From IMG/VR virus record IMGVR_UViG_3300036881_000049, positions 1 to 36,352 of that record: a stretch of 36,352 nt of DNA; one strand, 5' to 3'. Both the position numbers and the translations under genes were made by a program. Each line of letters opens with the position of its first letter. The stretch's first letter is position 1. Below the pieces are notes generated by a model. It was not told where the DNA came from. It did not search any database and saw only the letters and a list, made by a program, of their open reading frames with translations. Of this stretch, positions 31,258-36,352 are shown piece by piece. The DNA is from a virus.

Positions 31258-31913
31258 ATACGCTACTGCTGATGCTCAGCATCATGGTGCCGCCGCCAAC
31301 ACAAAGCGTCATCCTCGCCTGGGACCCCAGCCCCGACCCCACGGTCGTCGGTTACAACGCCTACTACGGTTCGGACAGCGGCGTGTACACTAACAGGATC
31401 GATGTCGGCAACGTGACCAGCGTAGTCATCTCCAACCTCTCCCAAGGCATTACCTACTATTTCGCCGTAACGGCTTACAACGGTGCCGGACTCGAATCCG
31501 ACCCCTCAGCCGAAGTCAGCTACACCGTTCCGGGACCCTGCTTCACTAATCAAGTCGCTGGACTAACCATCCTGACTAACGTGGGCGCCGCGATGTGGAG
31601 CACCAACGTTCTGCATGGCCCCTGGACATCCACGAACTGGATAGGCACGCTCTGGATTACTAACAGGTCTAACAGCATCTATTGGAAATACGCCACTGTT
31701 ACCAACCTGACCCTGACTTGCTACGGCTATCAGCCGCCCGCAAGCAACTACCAGGTGCTAACCGTGACCGGCTCCAACCTCCAATCCTCGGCAGACTTGA
31801 TGGTGTGGTTCGCAGAGCCGTCGCCGTTCATTGTGACCAATCCTCCGCCTTGGGGATTCTTCCGGGGCGATAGCAAGCCCACCATTACTAGCCGTAGTTA
31901 CCAGTCACCATGA
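31254..31913 (+). CDS. Fibronectin type III domain protein
   Basis: A 219-residue protein. Residues about 1-15 are hydrophobic and may be a short signal sequence. Residues about 18-92 match FnIII: SVILAWDPSPDPTVVGYNAYYG, then ISNLSQGITYYFAVTAYN and AGLESDPSAEVSYT. The C-terminal 120 residues are Trp/Thr/Asn-rich (SSADLMVWFAEPSPFIV), typical of Verrucomicrobiota surface proteins. It could be secreted or virion-associated. Its presence in the early operon is unusual. Confidence 0.7.
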   Translation: MNTLLLMLSIMVPPPTQSVILAWDPSPDPTVVGYNAYYGSDSGVYTNRIDVGNVTSVVISNLSQGITYYFAVTAYNGAGLESDPSAEVSYTVPGPCFTNQVAGLTILTNVGAAMWSTNVLHGPWTSTNWIGTLWITNRSNSIYWKYATVTNLTLTCYGYQPPASNYQVLTVTGSNLQSSADLMVWFAEPSPFIVTNPPPWGFFRGDSKPTITSRSYQSP

Positions 31914-31953
31914 ATACGATTACGGACACGGCGCGGCTCGACAACCCCAAAGC

Positions 31954-32148
31954 ATGAATACACCTGAAACGCAACCCGGCGGTTCGCTGAAGCCGGTTGG
32001 TTGGGCTGCTGTGACTCCACGAGGTAGGGTCGCAGAACTCAAACTGCGAAGACACAGCTTGCGTCCGCTACCGAGAGAGAGGATCATCCGCATATACGCA
32101 GTTCTGCCCAACGCGGCGGGTGAGCGACCGCGACAACCCAGGACGTGA
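31954..32148 (+). CDS. Small basic hypothetical protein
   Basis: A 64-residue Arg/Pro-rich protein with ELKLRRHSLRPLPRERII in the centre. A CGACAACCC box lies 6 bases before the ATG, with no ribosome site; another box lies in the last codons. Overlaps the next gene by GTGA. Codons are plausible but the product is unrecognised. Confidence 0.45.
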   Translation: MNTPETQPGGSLKPVGWAAVTPRGRVAELKLRRHSLRPLPRERIIRIYAVLPNAAGERPRQPRT

Positions 32149-32405
32149 CTATGACCCAGACCAAACCAAAACCCCAGATGCCGGTTCGCTCGACCCGCTT
32201 ATTGGCCTGTCCCTGGTGTGGGGAAACCCCGGCAGTAGTTGGGCCATACGCAGCGCCAAGCTTCGTCAGGATTCTCTGCCGCTGCGGAGACTGCACGGTG
32301 AACCCATCGGTGAGCGGATACACGTATGAAAGCGCCGTCTCGAAGTGGAATAAACGTAAGGCCAACGAAAAAGTGAGCGAATCGGCGCGACAACCCAGAG
32401 CGTAA
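32145..32405 (+). CDS. Lar-like zinc-ribbon protein
   Basis: An 86-residue protein with ACPWCGETPAVVG and a second ILCRCGDCTVN knuckle, followed by YTYESAVSKWNKR, the typical Lar-family ending. Starts at GTG 32145 (GTGA overlap) or ATG 32151. A second Lar-like gene lies beside the portal. The family includes restriction-alleviation proteins, but that activity is not shown here. Confidence 0.6.
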   Translation: MTMTQTKPKPQMPVRSTRLLACPWCGETPAVVGPYAAPSFVRILCRCGDCTVNPSVSGYTYESAVSKWNKRKANEKVSESARQPRA

Positions 32406-32408
32406 AAT

Positions 32409-32753
32409 ATGGAAACCAACACACAAACACCTGCGGCTCCGCCGATTCGCTCGACTGCCGGGTTCGGAGACATCGAGCACGCGGACTGGCGCTACTCGGT
32501 GAAGTGCTGCAAAAAGGACAGGTCGGAGACCATAGTGGCCACCGGACTATCATTGGCCGATGCCCGTGGCCTCGCCGCACGCCTGGACGCTGAATACCGG
32601 AGACGGATCGAGGCAACCGGCCAACACTACTCCTCATGGACCGCCGACCTGCACGAGTGCCAACTGGAGTCACCGAACAACGAACTCAGCAGCGGCGGGC
32701 CTGCTGATAACCGACAACAAACAGAGCAGGCTGCCCGCCGTCTTCTGGAGTGA
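32409..32753 (+). CDS. Hypothetical early protein
   Basis: A 114-residue protein with a WRYSVKCCKKDRSETIV strand segment, an LSLADARGLAARLDAEYRRR helix and a Gln-rich tail. The CGACAACCC box precedes the ATG by 12 bases; no ribosome site seen. Unrecognised. Confidence 0.5.
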   Translation: METNTQTPAAPPIRSTAGFGDIEHADWRYSVKCCKKDRSETIVATGLSLADARGLAARLDAEYRRRIEATGQHYSSWTADLHECQLESPNNELSSGGPADNRQQTEQAARRLLE

Positions 32754-32766
32754 TTGGTTAGCGATT

Positions 32767-32973
32767 ATGGACACAAGAACAGGAATGATAATGCCAGAGG
32801 AACATATCCCTGCTGGCCAGGCGAAATACTTCGTGCCAGTAACCCGAGACCTGAGCGCACGCGAAAAGAGCGACGCTCAAATCAGACTCTACGCGCCTTG
32901 CGGATGCGGGAGCGGAAAGAAATTCAAGTTCTGCTGCCACGGTAAGGTCGCTAACGAGAAAGGTCAGCCATGA
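32767..32973 (+). CDS. SEC-C motif protein
   Basis: A 68-residue protein with start set at 32767; a longer reading from 32560 overlaps the previous gene in another frame. YAPCGCGSGKKFKFCCHGK is a clear SEC-C zinc motif, which binds zinc and sometimes tethers proteins to the secretion ATPase or ribosome. The N-terminal part is short and variable. Overlaps the next gene as ATGA. Partner unknown. Confidence 0.75.
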   Translation: MDTRTGMIMPEEHIPAGQAKYFVPVTRDLSAREKSDAQIRLYAPCGCGSGKKFKFCCHGKVANEKGQP

Positions 32974-33224
32974 GCGGAGAACTCAAAGTAAACTGGAAAA
33001 CAGTAACGTGGCGTGAACTCATAGCGGCCATCCGAGAGCAAAAGGCGGAAAGCTCATTGGCTGCACCGTCTGATTATGCGCCGGACGTTGACGACATGCT
33101 TCCCGATCAAGACAGGGCCGACGAACTTGTGACGTGCTGGGAATGCAACGGCGACGGCATAGACCCGGCCAACGGTGACACCTGCTGGCGCTGCCGAGGA
33201 AACGGAGAAACACGACAACCATGA
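32970..33224 (+). CDS. DnaJ-type zinc-finger small protein
   Basis: An 84-residue protein; TCWECNGDGIDPANGDTC followed by WRCRGNG gives two CxxCxGxG-type repeats as in the DnaJ Cys-rich domain. The N-terminal half is acidic. ATGA overlap on both sides; a CGACAACC box directly abuts the next ATG. No J-domain is present. Confidence 0.7.
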   Translation: MSGELKVNWKTVTWRELIAAIREQKAESSLAAPSDYAPDVDDMLPDQDRADELVTCWECNGDGIDPANGDTCWRCRGNGETRQP

Positions 33225-33385
33225 AACGCAAAAACAAATGGAAGGCGACCTGCAAATGCGGGCATCGCATGACAACGAACCGAAGATACTGGACGTGGCT
33301 CGAAGATGGCCCAGGCGACACAACCGCGTGCTGGGGGAGGCAATGCCCAAAGTGCGAACGCTGGGTGTATCTGCGAGGCGCATAA
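33221..33385 (+). CDS. 54-residue zinc-ribbon protein
   Basis: ATG at 33221 overlaps the preceding TGA (ATGA) and reads MKRKNKWKATCKCGHRM, ending CPKCERWVYLRGA. Two Cys pairs (CKC and CPKC) bracket a Trp-rich middle, as in small zinc ribbons. The intervening RRYWTWLEDG segment is well formed. Shorter than 60 residues, so easily missed. Function unknown. Confidence 0.6.
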   Translation: MKRKNKWKATCKCGHRMTTNRRYWTWLEDGPGDTTACWGRQCPKCERWVYLRGA

Positions 33386-33415
33386 CGATCAAGCTCACAC
33401 ATGAGGGCCGCTAAC

Positions 33416-33664
33416 ATGACATCCGAATCGCCTGCGAGTATGACGCGGCCCTCATTGTGTGCAGCGCCTGGTTCGGATTTCCGGTGCCCGAGATGCAATG
33501 GCCGAGCGAAGTTCATACGGACCCGCTACTTCGAGCGCGGCACTGCGGACGTGTACACGTGCAGGAACAAGAAATGCACCTACTACATGCTGTACTTCTA
33601 CAACGATCATCCGAACGACAAGCTGAGCCACGGCCACCCGACAACCCAAAAGGATACGATATGA
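33416..33664 (+). CDS. Ogr/Delta-like zinc finger protein
   Basis: An 82-residue protein. RCPRCNGRAKFIRTRYFERG then VYTCRNKKCTYYMLYFY closely follows the Ogr/Delta transactivator layout (CPxCxxxAxxxRTSRY...YxxCxNxxC). Those proteins switch on late phage genes with host RNA polymerase. The start at 33416 is preferred because GAGGG lies about 8 bases upstream; an ATG at 33401 is the alternative. A CGACAACCC box lies near its 3 prime end. A late-gene activator role is inferred. Confidence 0.65.
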   Translation: MTSESPASMTRPSLCAAPGSDFRCPRCNGRAKFIRTRYFERGTADVYTCRNKKCTYYMLYFYNDHPNDKLSHGHPTTQKDTI

Positions 33665-34068
33665 TCTCGACTCCCGATAACTCCCAAGCTGCGGCGGTTG
33701 CCTCCAGCGACCTGGTGCGGCAATTACGCGCCCAGGCGGAAGACCTGCGATGCGCGCAGAGCCTGAAAGTGTATGCCGACCGCTGCGACGCGGCCGCCAA
33801 CGAACTCGAAGCGTATCGGGAGGGTGGCATTCCCAGCGCGCCCGGCGGTTCGTCTCCATCGGTGGAAAAGCTCCGGCAACTCGCAACCTCCGCGTGGATT
33901 GAGGCTGAATCAGTCGGCGTGGATGCAGAGCGAAGCGGCAAAGTGCCAAAAGAGATGATGGTCCTCAAAGCCCGCGACCTGCTTAGAGACGTGCTGCATG
34001 TGCTCAACACCACTCCACCGAACGATCAAGCTGGGCCGCAGCCGCCAATAACCAAGGACAAACGATGA
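33661..34068 (+). CDS. Helical hypothetical early protein
   Basis: A 135-residue protein with start at 33661 (ATGA overlap), AAAAGGA about 7 bases upstream. Long helices at 16-55 (LRAQAEDLRCAQSLKVYADR) and 75-120, with an acidic and Pro-rich end. Unrecognised; possible coiled-coil adaptor. Confidence 0.55.
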   Translation: MISTPDNSQAAAVASSDLVRQLRAQAEDLRCAQSLKVYADRCDAAANELEAYREGGIPSAPGGSSPSVEKLRQLATSAWIEAESVGVDAERSGKVPKEMMVLKARDLLRDVLHVLNTTPPNDQAGPQPPITKDKR

Positions 34069-34115
34069 GCACAATTGCCAAACCGCCATGCGTCTGCTAC
34101 GTTGCTGCTGGATGA
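34065..34115 (+). CDS. 16-residue coupling peptide candidate
   Basis: A short ATG frame, MSTIAKPPCVCYVAAG, overlaps the stops and starts of both neighbours (ATGA on each side). It may be a leader or merely coupling. Very short, so low confidence. Confidence 0.25.
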   Translation: MSTIAKPPCVCYVAAG

Positions 34116-34408
34116 AAAAACATGACCATGACGAGGAACACGAGCACTTGCTCAAGGAACTCATCAAGGCCGTCCACGAAAATAACCGTTTACTCAAAGA
34201 AAATATGATCGCACAAGCCACCCTCGATGCCTCGCTCGCCGCGCTGACATCCTCCGTTGACAACGCCGTTGCCGCTTTGGCCACCATCGGCACGTCCACT
34301 TCCACACCCGACGCGGCAGTTGCCGCGTATCAGGCTGGGGTTGACGCGCAGACCGTGAGACTGGCCACTGCCACACCGCCCGTGACTCCGGCCCCCGCCG
34401 CCAAGTAA
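34112..34408 (+). CDS. Coiled-coil early protein with Ala/Thr repeats
   Basis: A 98-residue protein; start moved from 34088 to 34112 for the ATGA overlap. The first half is a charged helix (HDHDEEHEHLLKELIKAVHE), then a repetitive Ala/Thr region (DASLAALTSSVDNAVAALA) with a Pro-rich end. Similar small helical-repeat proteins are common in phages. Function unknown. Confidence 0.55.
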   Translation: MKKHDHDEEHEHLLKELIKAVHENNRLLKENMIAQATLDASLAALTSSVDNAVAALATIGTSTSTPDAAVAAYQAGVDAQTVRLATATPPVTPAPAAK

Positions 34409-34410
34409 CC

Positions 34411-34469
34411 TTTCCCCACGTTGGGGAAACCCCGGCTGGAAGTTCCTCACAACAGACCTCCAGCCGGGG
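34411..34469. other. Two adjacent perfect hairpins before the membrane gene
   Basis: 34411-34429 has an 8-bp stem (TTTCCCCA/TGGGGAAA) with a 3-base loop. It is directly followed by 34430-34469 with an 11-bp stem (CCCCGGCTGGA/TCCAGCCGGGG). GGGGAAACC follows each left and right part (34423-34431, 34466-34474). No U-tract, so not a standard terminator; could stabilise or attenuate the message or act on translation of the next gene. Confidence 0.6.
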
Positions 34470-34486
34470 AAACCGAAATCATCATT

Positions 34487-34717
34487 ATGTCACTCGCAAT
34501 GTTAGCGGACCTCACCATGTCCTCCGGTGGACTTGGCCAAAGCCTCGTCATTCTGGTCGTCGCCATTATCGTCCTGGGCTTCCTCTGGTGGGTCATCCAG
34601 AACTACATCCCTGAGCCGATGCGGAAGATGGCTGTGCTGGTCGTCGTCCTGCTCTGCGTGCTTGTCCTCATCAATTTCGTCATGGGCATGACCGGCCACG
34701 GATTCATCCATTGGTGA
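34487..34717 (+). CDS. Small two-helix membrane protein, Thivi_2564-like
   Basis: A 76-residue protein with two hydrophobic helices (LGQSLVILVVAIIVLGFLWW and MAVLVVVLLCVLVLINFV) joined by QNYIPEPMRK. That YIP-type turn between helices resembles the small Thivi_2564 membrane family of unknown function. Start set at 34487 over 34421, because the longer reading runs through the hairpins. It could also act as a holin. Convergent with the next gene. Confidence 0.6.
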   Translation: MSLAMLADLTMSSGGLGQSLVILVVAIIVLGFLWWVIQNYIPEPMRKMAVLVVVLLCVLVLINFVMGMTGHGFIHW

Positions 34718-34725
34718 CGTGATTG

Positions 34726-35217
34726 TTATTCCAGCGACTCGCTGACTTCCTCCGGTTCAGGTTCAGTATCCGGTTCAATCTGAGCCTCGGCCAGCCCGTC
34801 TTTAATCGCCTCCTGGGCGCCCTCGCACCCCGCCTCTCTCTTCAAACTCTTGCGCCGGCGCCGGTACTCCGCCTGCTTCTCGCGCATATACTCCCGCCGC
34901 TCATCCGCGCTGAGCATCGCCCGATACTTGGCATGGTTCAGAAGCTCCCAACCACCGTCCACTGCGCGTATCCTCCTCCCAGCACATTCCTTGGTCCTCG
35001 ACCATTCATCCGGGGCCAGAAACGTCTTCAGAGCCTCCTCGCACTCCTTAAGGTCAACTCCCGCCCTTTTCGCCAACCCAGGCACACTCGCCCATATCCG
35101 GCCATCCCGGTCGGCCATCGCCAACATCGTGATCCAAACCACCTTCGTAGGCAACTTCTCCTGCCAAACCGTCGAGTCCAAAATGCTCTGAAAAAGCTTC
35201 GTGTAGGTATTGCTCAT
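34726..35217 (-). CDS. Replication initiator or replisome-organiser-like protein
   Basis: A 163-residue protein starting MSNTYTKLFQSILDSTVW. The KVVWITMLAMADRDGRIWAS and VPGLAKRAGVDLKECEEALK segments form a winged-helix-like initiator domain, followed by VDGGWELLNHAKYRAM and a highly charged helical tail. This pattern is common in phage replication proteins that recruit the helicase. Tandem repeats overlap its start, consistent with self-regulation or origin binding. No ribosome site; possibly leaderless. Confidence 0.65.
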   Translation of the reverse strand: MSNTYTKLFQSILDSTVWQEKLPTKVVWITMLAMADRDGRIWASVPGLAKRAGVDLKECEEALKTFLAPDEWSRTKECAGRRIRAVDGGWELLNHAKYRAMLSADERREYMREKQAEYRRRRKSLKREAGCEGAQEAIKDGLAEAQIEPDTEPEPEEVSESLE

Positions 35218-35273
35218 GTCAACATTGTTTCAACAAATGTCCCCACATGTCAACATGCGTTGCAAATGTCCCC
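35215..35273 (-). promoter_or_regulatory. Tandem operator- or iteron-like repeats with promoter
   Basis: Two copies, 35215-35244 and 35246-35273, begin CATGTCAACAT and end CAAATGTCCCC, starting 31 bases apart (about three helical turns). Copy 2 contains the inverted repeat CATGTCAACATG; copy 1 contains TTGTTTCAACAA. Leftward, TTGACA within copy 2 followed by 18 bases and AACAAT gives a promoter candidate; the start codon lies in copy 1. Repressor operator or origin iteron are both possible. Confidence 0.65.
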
Positions 35274-35393
35274 GGAAATCACACATTCAGAGGCAGACTC
35301 ATAGGGGGTACAGGGGGAATCGAGTGCTTTTGCGGGGGAAAACGAAGCTTCGCATACCCGTGATGCACGTATGATCGGGCCTCTTCATCTCAC

Positions 35394-35447
35394 CCACCCC
35401 CCATCCCTTCCGCCCCCGCCCCCCACCCCATCCCCACCCCTGCCGCG
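35394..35447 (-). other. G-run tract on the leftward strand
   Basis: On the leftward strand this stretch has at least six separated runs of three or more G (GGGG, GGGG, GGGG, GGGGGG, GGGGG, GGG and more), enough for one or two G-quadruplexes, with a matching C-rich strand. It lies between the 35450-35956 gene stop and the operator repeats. It could stall polymerases or mark an origin or packaging region. Confidence 0.6.
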
Positions 35448-35449
35448 CG

Positions 35450-35956
35450 TCAAAGAGATTCCTTTGCCTCTCCCGTGCCGGCTGCCGGCCTTGCTTCGAT
35501 CACTGGCTTCTCCGCCGGCTGCCTGGCGCCGATACCCTCCTCCTCGATGCCCTGATGGACCTGGCTTCCCACTTCGATGAGCCCCTGCTTGCGACGCTGC
35601 TTCAGCCGCTTCGCATACTTGATGGGATCCATGTCGGGCTGAAGGCGTCCAGGGTCGGGGATGCCGCGGAGGATGCGGAGACGTTCGGCGGCGGTATCCA
35701 TCGCAAGAACGGCGTCACGGATAGCACGAGCAATTTGCCGACGCTCATCGCGCGCGGAGACAGACTGACGGGAGGAAAGGAAAGCTATGTCAATCTTCAG
35801 TTTTCTGAGGCAATCGAAGCCAAGCTGTTGAGCATCAAGGTATTGGGTATATTCGGGAGTTCGCTTCTTAAGGGCGTTTCCAGGGTTTCCCGCTACTATC
35901 GGGCAACCGTTGCGCTTTTGTGGGGCGTCAATGGTGGTCTGGTGGTCGTTGTCCAT
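35450..35956 (-). CDS. Hypothetical protein, possible small terminase-like
   Basis: A 168-residue protein. Basic and helical, with IVAGNPGNALKKRTPEY near the start, DERRQIARAIRDAVLAMDT in the middle, KYAKRLKQRRKQGL later and an acidic, Pro-rich C-terminus. No clear HTH. Size and charge could fit a small terminase or replication factor, and the conserved-looking N-terminal segment is the best handle. Divergent from the plus-strand gene beside it. Unproven. Confidence 0.45.
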   Translation of the reverse strand: MDNDHQTTIDAPQKRNGCPIVAGNPGNALKKRTPEYTQYLDAQQLGFDCLRKLKIDIAFLSSRQSVSARDERRQIARAIRDAVLAMDTAAERLRILRGIPDPGRLQPDMDPIKYAKRLKQRRKQGLIEVGSQVHQGIEEEGIGARQPAEKPVIEARPAAGTGEAKESL

Positions 35957-35972
35957 GTGGAGGGTTTACGCT

Positions 35973-36254
35973 TTGAAGACGCGGCTCGTCAAGGTCAATG
36001 GCACGCGTTCTGCGGTGGTTGGCCACATGATCAACAAATCAGTGAGTGCGGTGGATGTGTCCAGGGTAATGTCGGTGATTGGCCGTGCGGGCGGCAGCGT
36101 GCGGAGCGCGGCTAAGGCTGAGGCTGCGCGTCGCCGGGCTATTGCGATGTGGGGACCTGGAGGCAGTCGTGAAGGGTCAAGAAAGTGTAAAACTGTAAAG
36201 GGGCTTAACACTCCCGCTCAAGCCATTGATGATAAGCGGGTTAATGAGGGTTAA
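35973..36254 (+). CDS. Possible small DNA-binding-like protein near the end
   Basis: A 93-residue frame from TTG at 35973, with GGAGGG about 9 bases upstream (35958-35963). GGSVRSAAKAEAARRRAIAMWG recalls the C-terminal region of short phage regulators (GSVxSxxKAxAARxNG type), and the tail reads NTPAQAIDDKRVN. It overlaps an unconvincing minus-strand frame at 35966-36211. Coding evidence is moderate; start uncertain. Confidence 0.4.
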   Translation: MKTRLVKVNGTRSAVVGHMINKSVSAVDVSRVMSVIGRAGGSVRSAAKAEAARRRAIAMWGPGGSREGSRKCKTVKGLNTPAQAIDDKRVNEG

Positions 36255-36352
36255 CGGGATTTGATGTTAAGCATCTTTACACGTGTACCGTTATGGGACA
36301 GGGGTTTATGTGGGTAATCCTTTGATAACCAGCTTGGCATATAAGCTGCTTA
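36255..36352. other. Window end, no clear gene
   Basis: No gene recognised. GGGTTAA recurs just before and at the start (36238-36254 area). CAGCTT ... AAGCTG near 36330-36350 can form a 6-bp hairpin. No overlap with the window start was seen, so terminal redundancy or circularity is not shown. Confidence 0.5.

Noticed and set aside
33175-33414. Plus-strand frame of 79 codons
   Set aside because: Overlaps the DnaJ-type gene and the well-formed 54-residue zinc ribbon in another frame.
29959-35375. Shared 10-mer CACGTATGAT at 29959 and 35366
   Set aside because: Only two copies, and the second lacks a matching -35; could be chance or a weak shared -10.
5091-35975. Recurring GCGTAAA near several starts (terL, portal, 32.4 kb, 35.96 kb)
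   Set aside because: A 7-mer is expected about four times in this window on both strands, so the number is not above chance.
35966-36211. Minus-strand frame of 81 codons
   Set aside because: Leu/Pro/Arg-rich shadow of a better plus-strand frame that has a GGAGGG site.
1-36352. Circular or terminally redundant ends
   Set aside because: No matching sequence between the first and last hundred bases beyond a few bases.

Overview
The window looks like most of a tailed-phage genome (about 36 kb), probably podovirus-like. It encodes a large terminase subunit, a 769-residue portal-like protein, a scaffold-like protein, a likely major capsid protein, tail and fibre-like proteins, a holin-like lysis block, a DnaB helicase and a replication-initiator-like protein. 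I see no tape-measure protein, tail tube or sheath, integrase, DNA polymerase or recognisable endolysin. The fibronectin-III protein at 31.25 kb and the Asn/Thr-rich fibre at 9.1-10.5 kb resemble proteins common in Verrucomicrobiota, so I infer a host in that group. This rests on sequence style only.

Layout. 0.1-5.1 kb (minus): tail or adhesion proteins. 5.1-7.2 kb (plus): an isolated terminase plus a small HTH protein, against the direction of every neighbour. 7.1-11.7 kb (minus): a phosphatase-like protein with a split P-loop, a lipoprotein and two holin-like proteins, a fibre, and several small Cys-module proteins. 11.8-21.1 kb (minus): capsid, scaffold, a run of small genes, an ATP-grasp enzyme, a Lar-like zinc protein and the portal. 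21.1-24.1 kb (minus): helicase and replication accessories. 24.1-24.6 kb: a control region with two outward-facing promoter candidates, each followed by an intrinsic terminator. 24.6-29.9 kb (minus): a cassette of glycosyltransferases plus a possible thiol hydrolase and Cys-rich proteins. 29.98-34.7 kb (plus): a Cro/CI-like regulator, a GroES-like protein and many tiny zinc-binding proteins. 34.7-36.3 kb: a replication-initiator-like gene behind tandem operator-like repeats, a G-quadruplex-prone tract, and two uncertain genes.

Most neighbouring genes are joined by 4-base ATGA stop/start overlaps, so translation is largely coupled. Many starts below were moved to those overlaps or to a Shine-Dalgarno (SD) match. 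Several real-looking genes are under 60 codons.

The least explained features are: a PurD-like ATP-grasp enzyme inside the virion operon; a recurring Cys...CIPPG module in small proteins beside the capsid; a phosphatase whose catalytic loop is split by about 16 residues; a run of CGACAACC boxes at the junctions of tiny zinc-protein genes; a hairpin-packed gap upstream of the capsid gene; and a hairpin loop complementary to the start regions of three small genes.
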